This document shows, piece after piece, positions 1 through 12,380 of a stretch of DNA of 64,000 bases. Position 1 is the stretch's first letter. Each line of letters starts with the position of its first letter. The notes under the pieces were generated by a model, which did no database searches, had not been told where the DNA came from, and saw only the letters and a program-made list of their open reading frames with translations. Location of the stretch: positions 36,414,449-36,478,448 of the forward strand of contig OY292276.1 of assembly GCA_958496175.1 (NCBI GenBank). The letters are read 5' to 3'. The DNA comes from Sisyra terminalis (lineage: Eukaryota; Arthropoda; Insecta; Neuroptera; Sisyridae). The translations under genes were made by a program, and so were the position numbers.

Positions 1-3000
1 TATTGCTTACATTTAGTTCTTTTACCTTTCAAATGGTTTGATTTTTTAAGGTAATTACAGTTTACAAACATTAATAACTGCTCCTCTATATTAATAATAA
101 GCGACATTAATAATACCTCCTCTGCTTTATTTGCTACGGACCAAACTGTTATAGTTTCTTCCAGCCTTCAGGAGCGTCAAGAATCTGACCAAAGTCCGTA
201 ATGAAAATATGGTGAGAAAAAAGAAAATTATACGATATTAGAATTGAACTAACAAAATAATTGCAAATTAAATGAAAAAAAAAATGAAAGGTTTCCAAAT
301 TTTGACGCTTCTAATAGCTAAATAAAATTAGTTTGACCGTTGGCATATAGATAAATCCAAGATCTCTATGTCTGTCTGTCGTTGACAACTTTCTTAATTT
401 TTGAATTAAAAGTAAAACTATTTCCATTGGTTTTATAGCTTTGATTTGGATAACAAACGTAAAGCCTTAGCACTTTTGGCAAAGAAGTCCATAGTCTTAG
501 AAATGGTTTAACTGTTATTAACTGTTATTTTTAGTATACTACAACAATACATTAAATGTTTCCGAACTTTGAGTATCTTAAAGTATCTTAAATTACTCTT
601 AAAAAAAGGAACTTAAATACGCATCTTAAGTTTCTTTTTAAGATACCTAAAATATACGTTTTAGTTACCTACTTGGTATAGAATGTTTGTAATAAGTTTT
701 ATAAAGTGTTATATGTATTATTCGTGCAACGTAAAGTTCTTAGGTAATCAGATAATGTACTCGTATTTCTTATCTTTACTAATTTAAAGGAAAGGAAATT
801 ATGTCTGTATGTCTAATCCTCTGTAAAAATATCTACTTTAAAAACGACAGAAGATTAATAAAAAAGGTATAAATTGAATTTTATAACATTTTATTCAACT
901 CTGTATCTGTAATCTGTATCTCAAGTCTGTAATCTCTCGGTATCTCGGTATCTAAGTTACTTTTGAGTTTCTATGATACTTTTAAAGTTACAAGATACAG
1001 TTCCTTTTAACAACCATTTAAGATACTAGTTACTTTTTGCCAAAAATTATCATTTAACATTTTTTGTTCATAATTTTATTAAACACCGTTACATTACAAA
1101 AGTCGATTTGTATGAATCGGGTTATATTGCGGTAGTACAAAGTAATTCTAGTATGGTAGTCATGGTAGAAGTAGTAAATCTGTTTCTTCTGCCTACCAGG
1201 ATTGAGGATTTTTGAATATATTTTACTTAGCAAAAATGCCCGAAATTGCCCAGACACATATTTTATGTTACCATATTTACCATATTACATATTTCATGTT
1301 TTATGTTACACATGTTTTATGCTGTATTAAAAAAGAAATGAAAAACTATTACTAATTTTAAAGAAACCACATAATGTTTAGAAATATTTTAATTAAAGTT
1401 TCGCACCAATTCTCACGTACAAATGTAAATTAATAACATATTAAATGTATGCTTAATGTACTTCAACGCAACTAACCGTTTTATCGATTTTGAGATTTAA
1501 TTTTGTACACTTTTTATTTCTTCTTTTGTGGTTTTAAAATTCCTCTTATTTATATATGTTTTGTTCTTCTATTGTTGTGAAGTAATTTTTCATGACTTCA
1601 TAATGACCTTTCCTTTACACAAACTAGACTACAAATCTCTTCAGAATTATATTGTTAGCGTTTGTTGATGTTTCTGAATCTAGTGTTTTATCTTTCTTGA
1701 GATTATTACATATAATATCAAATCTTTCTGCGTATTTTACAGATAACCAGCAATCCTTGATTTATCTAAACTTTTTCAAATAAATCAACTTAAGTTTCTG
1801 TTAAAAATATATTTCAGTGTTAATTGAAATAACTTTAACGATAACTTTAAGTTTGACTTTAATGAGATAATATTTAATAAATACCATCATCATATATATA
1901 AATTAGCTATCTTGTCGTGCGTTCGTGCAGAATGGGCTATGCACATGCGCTCTGTTATCCTTATTTACGCATTCAAAACGTTGGTAGGGGTAAAACGGAC
2001 TTTAATTATTAAATTTGAAATTTCGATTGTTTATTAATCGTTATCCCGTACAAACTTTGATACCGTTTTTCACTCTTTTAGGGAAGGAGTTTTCAAAAAC
2101 CCTTTCTTATTATATATCTGCATCGTATAAGGAAAATACTTTCCAAATTTTTTCGACACAAATGTGCACTTATATTTGAAATTACAATATAAAACGAAAA
2201 AAATAATGACCTTCTTTATGTTAATTAACATGACTAAAAGGCTATTCGATTTCGCACATTTGGACGTTGTACATACAAAATTGTTGGAAATAGATGGAAA
2301 GCGTGGAAGTAAATTCGAATATTTGATTTATTTTATTATTTTCAATAACAATAATTAGTTTTCAAATTGTTCTAAATATCGAAAAAAAGTTAGTTTGGAA
2401 GATTTTATATTTGAATTGATAGTGAAATATATGGCAAAAAATTGATATCTTAAGGTTTTTCAGCCGAATATACAATTCCTCCAGATCACAACCATTGGTT
2501 CATAAAAAATATATTTTAAAAAGTTTGATTATTGAAAAACGAACCAAAATTTAAAATCGCCTATTTGGTATAAGTACTACATAAGTATTAAACTTTCATA
2601 CTAATTTAGTGAAATAACGTTATTAAATGTTGTTATTAAAATAAAAAAAAACACTTATATTTTATTTCTTAATATAATTTTAGATAAACTTTTTTTTATA
2701 TTAACAACACTGATTATTAAATTTAAAATTTCGACTGTTGATGAACTCTACATTATCTCATATTAAACATTTTATTGAGATAAAACCTTTAGTTGCGAAT
2801 GCAACGGACAACTACTAGTACAATTATAAATTAAACTTTAGTAATAAAGGTATCTCTCCTTTAACACGGTAGATAGGTTCCTATAAGATATGAAACCATG
2901 TTATATGAAGCCTAGAAACAGTACAAAAAAGGAGGGGTGTTTTATTCTTCTTTTGGTCCCTTTTCAACGTTGAAGATCGGCGACCATCATGGCAATTTTT

Positions 3001-3450
3001 ATTTATGATACAGCAGCATGGAAGAGGTCCTCTAGTGCTTTCTCCGAACCACTCACGAAAGTTGGCTTGCGAGGATGTCTTTCTTCTCTTCAGAGCTCGC
3101 TTTTTTTCAACCCGACCCTGAATTATGGGGGTGGGAAGTTTACATTCTGAAAACTTATTAGATAATCAACCAGGAATGCTTTTTTGGTGGAAAGATATCG
3201 TCTTTACTTTCAAAAATTTTTTGTTCATTTCAAATTCTTGCATTTGCACCCCTCTTTAAAAAATAGGAAGTAGGAACTTTAGTTTCGCCGCTAGCTCCTG
3301 GCAGTTCATTGTCAATTTCTCAGTATTGACCTATATAGTTTTACAACTCACTTTTAACTTTCTACATTTTTCAGCAAAAAGACCTACATTCAAAAAGAAA
3401 TAACTCGAGATGTTCAGTTAAATTTAAGTCTTCTGGTTCTTTTTTTAGTT
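1..3450. other. AT-rich intergenic DNA, no gene seen
   Basis: No open frame here has recognisable protein similarity or credible splice structure. The stretch holds one copy of a dispersed repeat (about 560-1045) and a decayed relic of a short foldback MITE family (about 195-310). The relic shares the internal motif around 'agaattgaactaacaaaa' with better copies near 20.5 kb and 31.5 kb. Confidence 0.6.
560..1045. repeat. Dispersed repeat, copy 1
   Basis: This AT-rich block is built from runs such as aagttactttt, agtatcttaaa and aagatac. It shares an ordered series of segments with 11880-12380: 'cagataatgta', 'atttcttatct', a 'cgacagaag' or 'cgatagaag' block, 'ctctcggtatct', 'aagttactttt', 'acagttccttttaa', 'agatactagttacttt'. 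A shorter copy lies at about 6880-7085, in the same orientation. No coding capacity is visible. The family is not recognised. Confidence 0.6.
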
Positions 3451-3579
3451 TTAATTGATTAATTGTACATCTTCATCCGAGGTAGTATCCTCAGAATTGA
3501 TTTGATCTATAGCTTCGGATGCCATTTCCACCACATCCGCTTCGCCAATTTCTTCTTCCACTAACAAATCTTGAATGTC
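3451..3579 (-). pseudogene. Acidic coding relic, possibly transposase-derived
   Basis: On the minus strand a 42-codon open segment begins just after a TTAG splice-acceptor-like sequence. It is very acidic: it starts DIQDLLVEEEIGEADVVEM and ends SEDTTSDEDV. Acidic N-terminal tracts of this kind occur in piggyBac-type transposases, but there is no catalytic region nearby and the frame closes at a TAA. The segment may equally be a relic of another gene. A hammerhead ribozyme motif of Penelope-like type lies about 100 bp upstream on the same strand. The link between the two is not established. Confidence 0.2.
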
Positions 3580-3668
3580 CTAATATAGATACAAAACCTT
3601 CGCCTATTTGATTTAGTCAATGAATGGATAATAATATATATAAGTCTTTGAGATTCAATTAAATTTCT

Positions 3669-3717
3669 TTATTACGACGCGTTTCGACAGTTTTAAACTG
3701 TCATCATCAGGTAATAA
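3669..3717 (-). ncRNA. Hammerhead ribozyme, Penelope-like-element type
   Basis: Read on the minus strand, all parts of a type I hammerhead are present. The 5' strand of stem I is TTATTAC (3711-3717). It is followed by the core CTGATGA (3704-3710), stem II GACAGT/ACTGTC, the core GAAA, a minimal stem III (ACGCGT), the cleavage triplet GTC (3676-3678), and the 3' strand of stem I, GTAATAA (3669-3675). That 3' strand is fully complementary to the 5' strand. A minimal stem III is the form known from Penelope-like elements and related retroelements. The motif is probably the surviving part of a decayed element; I see no reverse transcriptase beside it. Confidence 0.8.
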
Positions 3718-6100
3718 TACAGAATAATTTGATTTAGTCATTTTTAGTGTTGTAAAGTTTTTTCCGTAATTCTCTTCTCGTGTTAGTACGGAACCGTGTT
3801 ATAGGACGTATTGTAGGAGAATTTCCACAATTTTTAAAACCGTATTGTAACGAAACCGTGTTGTAAGATGTTGTCTCGTGGGAAGGTTACCAGCATTAAG
3901 AATTATTTTTTCTTACTAAATTTAGTTTCACTTTAAAATTTGTTAAGTTATTCGTTCTTAGATCGAGAAAACTCGAACAAATGTAGGTAATAAAAACCCA
4001 CTTGATGAAGTAAGAAAATTTTATCGAAAACACACGTATTTTCCACGTGTTTTTTCTTTTTGCATTATAATAAAAATGGAAAATTACCATGGCAAATTTC
4101 AATTATAAGTTGCGTGAAATGCGATCATCACACCAAGATATGGGCAAGTTATATTAAACGTTTCAAATAAGGAAATAAAAATATTTTTTTTCATTGTAAT
4201 AAATTATGAATTATGAACGCAATTCAAAATCAGATAGAAATGTGCAATAAAGTGCAGATATAAATACAATCTGTGCATAAGTTTCATATTATAACTAGGA
4301 AAAAATCGGAAATGATTAATTGTCGTGTTCGTTTCCTTTTCGTAAAGGTCACAATTAATATACAATTCAATCATGCAAAATCCTTAGTTCTCATCCGTGT
4401 TTTTACCCAACAGATACTTCTTAGCATTTATTTTTTTTTTAAATAAAAAAATGTCTTTTATATACTTTATATAATTTATTCAAATAAAAAAGCGATGTTT
4501 AATTTTCAATAAATTAAATTCACTTGTTTTTTGGTTTGTACTTTGACCATGCATAATATATAACTTTTCTAGTGTAATTATTTTCAGACATTGACCAATT
4601 TTAAAATTTACAATTTGATATTTTGAAACACTGGTTTGGTTTACATACTAAAATACAATGTTATAAAAAATACACTGCACGTATTATTTTCGTCTACATT
4701 ATTTTTTTTTTCATCCTCTGATCTCATTATGAACATATAATTACGTCAGTATTTTTCCATTTGGTTTTTCATCAATAATTTCCCAACATTGCCATCGTAT
4801 CGTCCAATAATTTTCTTGAAATTATGAAACTTTTCTATCAATAATTTGAAACTTAGACGGAAACATAGAAAATTTGTAGATTTATAAAATTAGTGTGAAA
4901 TTTAAGGAAAAAAATATGTAATTTATACTGAGATTTAAATACAATTATTCTTTTTTTTATATACTTTCTCATGATTCTTTTTTCCGTTCAAGTAGAATAA
5001 TGACGTAATTGATTAGTCAATTCTTTTAAATCGACTAGAGAAATATGCTCTCATTTAAAAGAAATTATTTTAAACAACAATAATGTAATGTTGTAAAAGT
5101 CGTGAATATTTAACAAACATGGTTATTATTTTCGTTTTCATGATGAAAATATTGGATTTGTTTTAATAAGGTTGCTATTATGTTGTTTTGTTTATAAAAA
5201 TACTGGAAAATTAAAAAATCAATAAATGAATAAAATACGACATAATTCTATATACTTTGAAATTGAAATAAAAAAAAATATATTTCATTTATTATTTGCA
5301 CGTGTTGGTCGCTATTCAAATTGATTAAAGGCTTTATAAAGTTTTGAAAATTTATTATTTTTGTGTTCTTAGAAAAACACACGAAAGTCCATAATTTAAC
5401 ATACAAGATAAATAAATATCTTCTCAAATTAGAAAATGTTGATATTCAAATTTAAAAAAAATAAATTCTCAAATTTTGTTGAAGATAATAAATAGTATTC
5501 ACCTAATTCTATAATTGCAATTTATCACTAATTTTAAATTCGAAAGAAAAAACGGAAAACTAAGAATTTGATAATTTTAAAATCAAATGTAAATTCTTCT
5601 ATTTCCTAATCTTATAACTATCATTTGTTTTATGAACTTATAATTATTTAATAATCGCATACGTTTTTGCTTCCTTTATCATTTTTTTTTTGGAAATACC
5701 ATCATTTTTAGTTGAAAATACAAGCAAAAAAATTTAAAGAAAATCGATTTATTCAAAAATAATATTGAATTGTCAATTACATTTCATTAAAGTTTAAGTT
5801 TTTAAGTATCTTGATAGATTATTCTTTTAGGTTTTAGAATGAGTTTGATTGTGATAATAAATAAGACATTGTCAATACAAATTTATAATCAACAACACAA
5901 ATCCAGAATTAACTAATCTTTACGCAAACGATTTTGGTAGTAAATAACGGAAACATTGTTTGCTGAACGCCAGGGGTTTGGTGAGTTAGTTTCACAAATT
6001 CGGGTTTTTTTTAATAGTTTTGTTAATTTTCTTCACCTATATACAAATATTAAATATTTATGAACAGTGTAGATATTTATGTTTTGAAAAATCATATTTT
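3718..6100. other. AT-rich intergenic DNA
   Basis: I see no gene, RNA gene or clear repeat boundary here. Long A and T runs and many stops in all frames suggest neutral intergenic sequence. Confidence 0.6.
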
Positions 6101-6240
6101 GTTATTGTTATTTACCGTCACATTGTAACAACTATCTTTAGAGACTATAGTAACTAAGAATTTGTTAATCGAAAGATATTGAAAAATTTTTTGCTAAGAG
6201 ATTCAAACCCAACACCTACCAGTTTTAAAGCGGTCAATTC
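6100..6240 (-). mobile_element. tRNA-derived SINE, body part (split copy)
   Basis: On the minus strand the segment contains a pol III box B-like sequence, GGGTTTGAATCTC (about 6195-6213). A tail follows whose motifs (gttactata, gacggtaaataac) resemble the downstream part of the SINE at 9573. The matching box A part lies at 6731-6765, beyond an inserted MITE. Read without the insert, the two parts give a tRNA-Ser-like head. Confidence 0.5.
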
Positions 6241-6737
6241 AAGGAGTCATAGATAACAGGAGTCCGAACGGTATAGATTTTTCCACAAAATTCATTTAGA
6301 CAGAAAACAGCCCAGATCATAATTCTCTTTTCTGTCACTAACAGCGCCAGTATCCAGAATGTATCAAAGGTCACTATGGTTTTAAGAAGGTATTTTGCAA
6401 TGCTTTAAACAAAATGTCTCAAGATGTGGTACCATTATTAGTGTGTTTGCAGTAGGTACTATCATAAATCCGAATTATGTATTTTCTGTAAGTTAACTAT
6501 GGTAACATTAGTTAGTACTTCAAATACTCTTGTCACTCTTGTCGCAGCACCATATATTGACACATTTCTCATTGTGCAGAAGATTAGAATTTACAGTTTC
6601 TAATAACAACTGGACTTCCCACGTAATGATTCCAACGCTTATTCTGTGAAGTTTTGCGCATTCTACTGGTACTGGACCTCAAATTGATGCCATTTTTTTA
6701 ACATTGCGTTCGGACTCCTAGTATCTATACTCCGTGG
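6241..6737. mobile_element. MITE with about 30-bp terminal inverted repeats, inserted in a SINE
   Basis: The ends are imperfect inverted repeats. The left end contains GGAGTCATAGATAACAGG then AGTCCGAACG. The right end, read on the other strand, contains CGGAGTATAGATACTAGG then AGTCCGAACG. The interior of about 440 bp has no coding capacity. The element separates the box A and box B halves of a tRNA-derived SINE, so it inserted after the SINE. No exact target duplication is clear. Confidence 0.6.
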
Positions 6738-6765
6738 GTTAACCACTCGACCACTAGTTGGCTAA
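6731..6765 (-). mobile_element. tRNA-derived SINE, box A part (split copy)
   Basis: The minus strand reads GTGGTCGAGTGGTTAA, matching pol III box A of a tRNA-Ser-like head and the start of the SINE at 9573 (GTGGACGAGTGGTTAA). It is severed from its box B by the MITE at 6241-6737. Confidence 0.5.
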
Positions 6766-6879
6766 CTCATATTTTATTATTCCAAATAAAATTAAAGTAA
6801 AACAAAAAATCACAAAGTGTACATTATTTTACACAATCAATTAGTCAGGTAACCAATTTTATTGGATATTGCATACTAT

Positions 6880-7085
6880 ATTTTTAGCTACTGCAGTTAT
6901 TTTAGTTACTTTTTGATCTCTGTTACTTTTCGGTATCTAAGATACTTTTAAAAGTTACAAAATGCAGTTCTTTTTAAAAACTCTCTTATTACTTAATTAC
7001 TTTTTGTCAAGCAACTAAAATACAGTAACTAGGATACTTTAAGGTAATGAAGTTACTTTAACGTAACTAAGATAGTTTTTTCTGA
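6880..7085. repeat. Dispersed repeat, copy 2 (short)
   Basis: This shorter member of the family at 560-1045 and 11880-12380 shares 'ttacttttcggtatctaag', 'cttttaaaagttacaaaatg', 'cagttctttttaaaa' and 'ttactttttgtc'. It is in the same orientation as the other copies. Confidence 0.55.
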
Positions 7086-8720
7086 CAGCTTTGATAGTGA
7101 CTAAATCGGTTGATGACTTTATGTTTTAAGTGAGTGCATTTAACAATATAAAATGTCGTTTCTAACTTTTGGAAACTTACTTTTTTTTCTCATACCGTTT
7201 TAATTAATGAATAAATATCTTTTCACTTATGAAAAAATCATCATAAAATCATGTTTAGCCTCGAATAAAATTTCTATTTTAATTTATCAAAGTATATATA
7301 TTTAGCCACTTACACAAAAAGGTTAATAGATTCAAATGAGTTATTTCAATTTTCTTGTTAAATAACTTATTTTACTTGTAGCTAAAACAAAAAAAAAATG
7401 TTTAATGTATGAAGGATGCATTGAATTTGATAATTTTAGGTTGATTTTCTTTGGATTGCGATTAAGTCATAGAAAACGTGTAAAATAGTAATTATAAATA
7501 CTTTAGTTATTCTTTAATTAGCAAATTTTCACTTAAATGAAAGTCCGGAAATGAATAAATATATACTTGATTGTAAACCGGGAGTTTATAAACTGAGAAA
7601 GGAAAGAATTAATTAACGATAATATTTAAGTTATTCAAAATTAAATTAATTTTATTTTCTGTTAAAAAAAACTTATTAATAATCAATGTGCTTTGGTTAT
7701 AGGGTATGATACGATAAAGGCGAACTAGTATTTATTTATCATGTATCTATGTAGTTAGTATCTATGTAAGTTAAATACATTAATGTTTACTCCAAGGTAA
7801 AAACGATCTTGTAACAAGTTTAATATTTTAAAACCAAATTAAAGTCTTATTGATTTTGGTGACACGAAAATTGTAATAACAGCAATTTTCCACAATTTCT
7901 AGACTGCGTTTGCGCCTCGATTCATAATTTTCCATGCTACATACATAATTATAGACGTACTATAAGTATAAGTACAATATTATGTACGTAGATATGTACA
8001 ACTGAGTTGCATTAATCGACTGCTAATATCAAAATTACTAGTTCAAAATTATATTTACGTCGAATGATCAAAAAGAAAGGAAAAAAATATTTATTTAGTA
8101 TCAGTTAGCATCAGTTATGATAATTAACGTTGTAAACACAAACGGACCCATATATTATATCTATTTAAAAAATAATAAATTCACCATTATTTGTTGCATT
8201 GATTTATTATTACCAAAAATATTATCAGAAAACTTTTTGATAAAGTTTATTTTACTTCAATCTAAGTACTAATGTATCAATCATAAAATTTCAATTTTGC
8301 GAAAACTGATTGGAAATCTAGATTACAAACTTTCTTTTATTTTTTTTTCTTTATTGAGTTTGGCATTTAAAACAATTTTATTAATTTTCATTGATTTAAT
8401 CTATGGAATTTGTTTTCATTGCTGTAATTCATATTTATAGAGTTCCATAGTATTGAAAACAATCCGTCGCGTTTTATTTTACACGTTTTTCGAAGTTATA
8501 AAAGTTTTTTTTTTATATAAAATAGCCTGTGCGATTATAATTAACATAACAACAATCTCATTATTTCAATTTAAATATCAACATTATTTAACAACAATAA
8601 AATTAAACTCTAAAAATCAATAAATACCATTAATCAATAATTAATTAAAACTGTTATTAACTAAGTTCTCTTCTAGTAACGTAGTTACAGGGAAACAAGG
8701 CTTACAGGCCACTTTTAATT
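7086..8720. other. AT-rich intergenic DNA
   Basis: No gene, RNA gene or clear repeat boundary is visible in this stretch. Confidence 0.6.
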
Positions 8721-8866
8721 ATATAATAATTATTGTTATATATAATATTTATAATATATATAATAATTTATATATATAATAATAATAATATAATAATAGA
8801 TAAAATAAAAAGTTATATATATATCATATATAATAATTATATAATAATAAAATAAATAAAATAGGG
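8721..8866. repeat. TA/ATA low-complexity microsatellite
   Basis: About 145 bp consist almost entirely of interspersed (TA)n, (ATA)n and (TAATAA)n units. Confidence 0.85.
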
Positions 8867-9160
8867 GGCTCCTTTTAATTCCCTTATATTATAATAGCGT
8901 GATTTTAAATCAAAAGAAACCATTATGCGATTTTGTTCGATTGTAGATCATTCTGCAGAAGGAATGAAATATTAATTGATTGGTATTGAGGATAAAAAAG
9001 CAAGTTATTAAATTACAGAAACTTTAATTGATAAATTTGTGCATAAACAGTTAAAATTAAAAAAAAATATAATAGGGGTCTCGTAGTTTAAATTTGCTTA
9101 TAGGGCTGAAAAATCTAGCTAGGCCACTGTTCTCTTTCTTAAACTTGCTGGACCCATCTA

Positions 9161-9460
9161 GTGACCGGTTTCAAGAACCTGCTCCAAGTTGCCAAAAGAG
9201 GAAACCGTATTTTGCTGGATCCATTTGGTAATTTTTTATCTATAATTATGAATAACGGATATACGTATTTTAGTTTACTCTTTCTTGATCATATATCGTT
9301 GACGATTATGCATTGTTGCATTCTTACTTACCTAAAGTACTTATACTTATTTAGGATCTACAAATTGGGAACCGATAACTTTGGTCACGACGTTTGGTGG
9401 CCAAAAAAAGTACTAATTTTAGTGTGCACTTTGATATTCATAGCTTTATTAAGTACCTAA
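9161..9460 (+). pseudogene. Possible relic of a zinc-finger or transposon-derived exon pair
   Basis: The plus strand keeps one frame open for 99 codons without an ATG at the start. Two short blocks look protein-like, RGNRILLDPFGN and YKLGTDNFGHDVWW. An intron-like segment lies between them (GTAATTTT to CTTATTTAG). The spacing loosely recalls a FLYWCH-type finger (RGN..L..G.......W.C), but the zinc-binding cysteines and histidines are not there. It could be chance or a decayed element. No start, promoter or neighbour supports a live gene. Confidence 0.2.
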
Positions 9461-9571
9461 GTAATTATTTTTTTTAATTAATGGTTACATGTATAGTTAA
9501 AAGATTGGAGAATATTTGGGAAAAGATGAATAATATATTATTTATTAAATTTAAAATTGTTAATATCTTAT
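9461..9571. other. Short spacer
   Basis: Nothing recognised between the open frame at 9161-9460 and the SINE. Confidence 0.5.
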
Positions 9572-9765
9572 TGGTGGACGAGTGGTTAAGGTGGCCGCTC
9601 TGAAATTGATAGGTGCTAGACTTGAACTCAAATTTTATAACGAACAAGTTTTCTAATATTTCTCAGTTTACAATTTCTACTATTGTTAAAGACGAACTGT
9701 GTTACTATGTTTTCTACTATTGTCATAAAACGACCGTAAATGGCAACTGAAAATAATAATTTACG
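9572..9765 (+). mobile_element. tRNA-derived SINE
   Basis: The element begins with a box A-like GTGGACGAGTGGTTAAGG. About 45 bp later comes a degraded box B-like region (tagacttgaactc). Its tail shares segments with the split SINE copy at 6100-6765. The cloverleaf is not intact, so this is not a functional tRNA gene. Confidence 0.45.
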
Positions 9766-11879
9766 TCAAATATTTAATCTTTATAGTCGCTGTTTGGTCA
9801 AACTTAATTGTTAACATCTTTGTTTTAAAAACATGAAATTTTATTCTCGGTAATAATCAGTGATAGTTCGTGACGACGCAATTCGGAGAAGTATGTTACA
9901 ATGGTAGTTATCGTGCTTACATTATATAAATAAAATATTTTATGCAACTATAAACAATTTAAAAAAATTTGAAAACAAATATCAAAAGAATTTTAAATAA
10001 ATATTTGAGTTTTTTAAAATTCGAACGGCGTTTTAAATTCTTAATGTGTAAACACAATTTGTTTTGATTAAACTACAGATTATAGGTATGAGTCAATCAA
10101 TTGAAAATATATACCGTTTTTGCAGACTTTGAGAAATTGCATTTTATTTCAACTAAACTTTTACATCAGAATTGACTCTTTAAACGAGTTTTACGTGCTC
10201 TAAACAAAAAACTATATAGAACAACAAGGGAACTAACGTACGAAGATTTTAATCCGAAACTATTAACATGCGTGTTAATATATTAAGACTTGAAGGATTT
10301 AGAAGGAAACATTGTTTATCCCTGAATCCATTTTATCTATTTTAGGTATGACATTAAAGTACGTATGTCTCACACAAATTTTAATACGTATATCACAAAA
10401 TGATAAATCATAGAAAGCTAGAAGTTTACAATGCAAACCCGAACATGAAAGTATTGTAACATAAGATATTTTCAGTTTTTCTTTAACTAATTTGGGAAGT
10501 TCTTGTTAAATTCTTTTCATTGATAGGTAAATGATGTTTACATTTATACATTTTAGACATACAAACAAATAGTGTTTTAATTACTCATCAAAAAATGCAA
10601 GTGACATTGAATTTAAATGCCATAATTATGACAAGTTTCGTTTCATCATTGTTCTGTTTTGTCATAGAACTATATTAATAATAAAAGTGAGTATCTTATT
10701 TTTTGTATTTAAATAAGAAATTGCATTTGGATAAAGAACTGCTTAGTGCTCGTTCATAACATTTTAAGACTGTTTAGAAGAAAATTACAAGTAATGAAAA
10801 AATTAATATTAATACTATAGATAGTCAAGTATTTAAGCTACACCGCCGTACTAGTTGATTGGGATTTTATTAACGGAATAAAAAATCGTAAAGTGGCGTA
10901 ATTTTTGATAGCTTAAATACAGTGTTAATGTAGAGAATTAGGTGTGATTGCAATTAACTTACGATAGCTCTTTTCGTTATAAATTAATGATATATTTTTC
11001 GAAATACTTCGCGTCGATTATGACCGAAATCTTCAGAAATTAGAGATTTTTGAACAAAATACTTCAACGTAAAAATAGAAAATCATTTTTTATCTTTTCT
11101 TACATTAATCAATTTAGCAATGGTTATAAAAAATGTTTATCTATAAAAATATTAACCAATGAATCCAGTTCAAAAAGTCATGAAACATTTGAACTAAACG
11201 TAATTGAGAACGAAACTTAAAAAATAATAAAGAAATTAATATAACAAAATTAATAACCTTAACACATAGTTGTTTGTAAAAAATTCAATGTACAGTTTTA
11301 AATTTTAAGCAGTTATTTGTGTATCCGATTCGATAAATTTAACAATTATGTAGATAGAGTACCTATAAAGAAAGTAATTTTAATTAAATATAAATAAATT
11401 GTAAGAATTTGATTGCAGAACGACATTTCAAAGTGAATTAATTGTTCCATTCTTTCATATATTGTCTAGCCGTTGTCATATTTTATAAGAGTGTTCTATT
11501 AAACTATTCTATAAGTGCATTAAAATATAAAGAATTTAGATTCCTTAGTGCTTAATTAATGTTGAATTACCAGGATTTATGCTTGTAAAGGTAACAAATT
11601 GATATATTATCTCTTAAAAAAAGCTTATAGCATTGAAGATGTTTGAAATTTATCTAGCATATAGTTTTTCTTTATCAAAACGCTCTATTTAAACGTAAAT
11701 CCTACGTAATTTCTTTGCTTAAAGTATTTTTTATAATAAAAAAGATATGCCCTATATTCATACTTCTTTAAAGATACAAATTTAATTTTTTTCCTTAAAG
11801 GGGAAAATATTATGTACGGCGTTTTTATAGTGATTTTCAAGAGTTTTTTTACTATATAAAGTATTTGTATTGTTTACAG
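9766..11879. other. AT-rich intergenic DNA
   Basis: No coding region, RNA gene or recognisable element is visible. All frames are heavily interrupted. Confidence 0.6.
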
Positions 11880-12380
11880 AGCTGCTAAAGATACTTTAGG
11901 AAAATATCTAGGTACTTCATAAGTTACTTTTTTAAAAAGTGTCAAATGTTACTTTGTGTATCTAGTTACTTTTAAAAAAAGTAACTGAAATACTTATCTA
12001 AAGTTACTATTAAGATACTTAAAAAGTTCCTTTTTTTGTTACTTTGTATACTATTACATGTACGTACTAAGTTTTGTTACATATTAGGTAAAGTTCTTTA
12101 GTAGTTAGATAATGTATTTCTTATCTTGATTAATTTAGGAATACAAATACAACCCTATAAATACAACCCCCTTTAAAACGATAGAAGCTTAATATAATCA
12201 GTCTAATCTCTCAGTATGTCGTTATCTAAGTTACTTTTCGGTATTTAGGACTCTTTTCAAGTTACAAGGTACAGCTCCTTTTAAAAAGTATCTAAGATTC
12301 TAGTTACTTTATGGAAAAAATAAAGGAACTAATATAAAGTATCTAAAGTACTTTAAAGTAGCTCGGATCTCATATCGAGG
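11880..12380. repeat. Dispersed repeat, copy 3
   Basis: This copy is collinear with 560-1045 over most of its length, including 'agataatgta', 'tttcttatct', 'aaaacgatagaagcttaat', 'taatctctcagtatgtcg', 'aagttacttttcgg', 'agctccttttaaaaag' and 'ctagttactt'. It adds a terminal run of short palindromic units such as aaagtatctaaagtacttt. Confidence 0.6.

Noticed and set aside
9572..9645. Functional tRNA-Ser gene
   Set aside because: Acceptor and T arms do not pair and box B is damaged; better explained as a SINE head.
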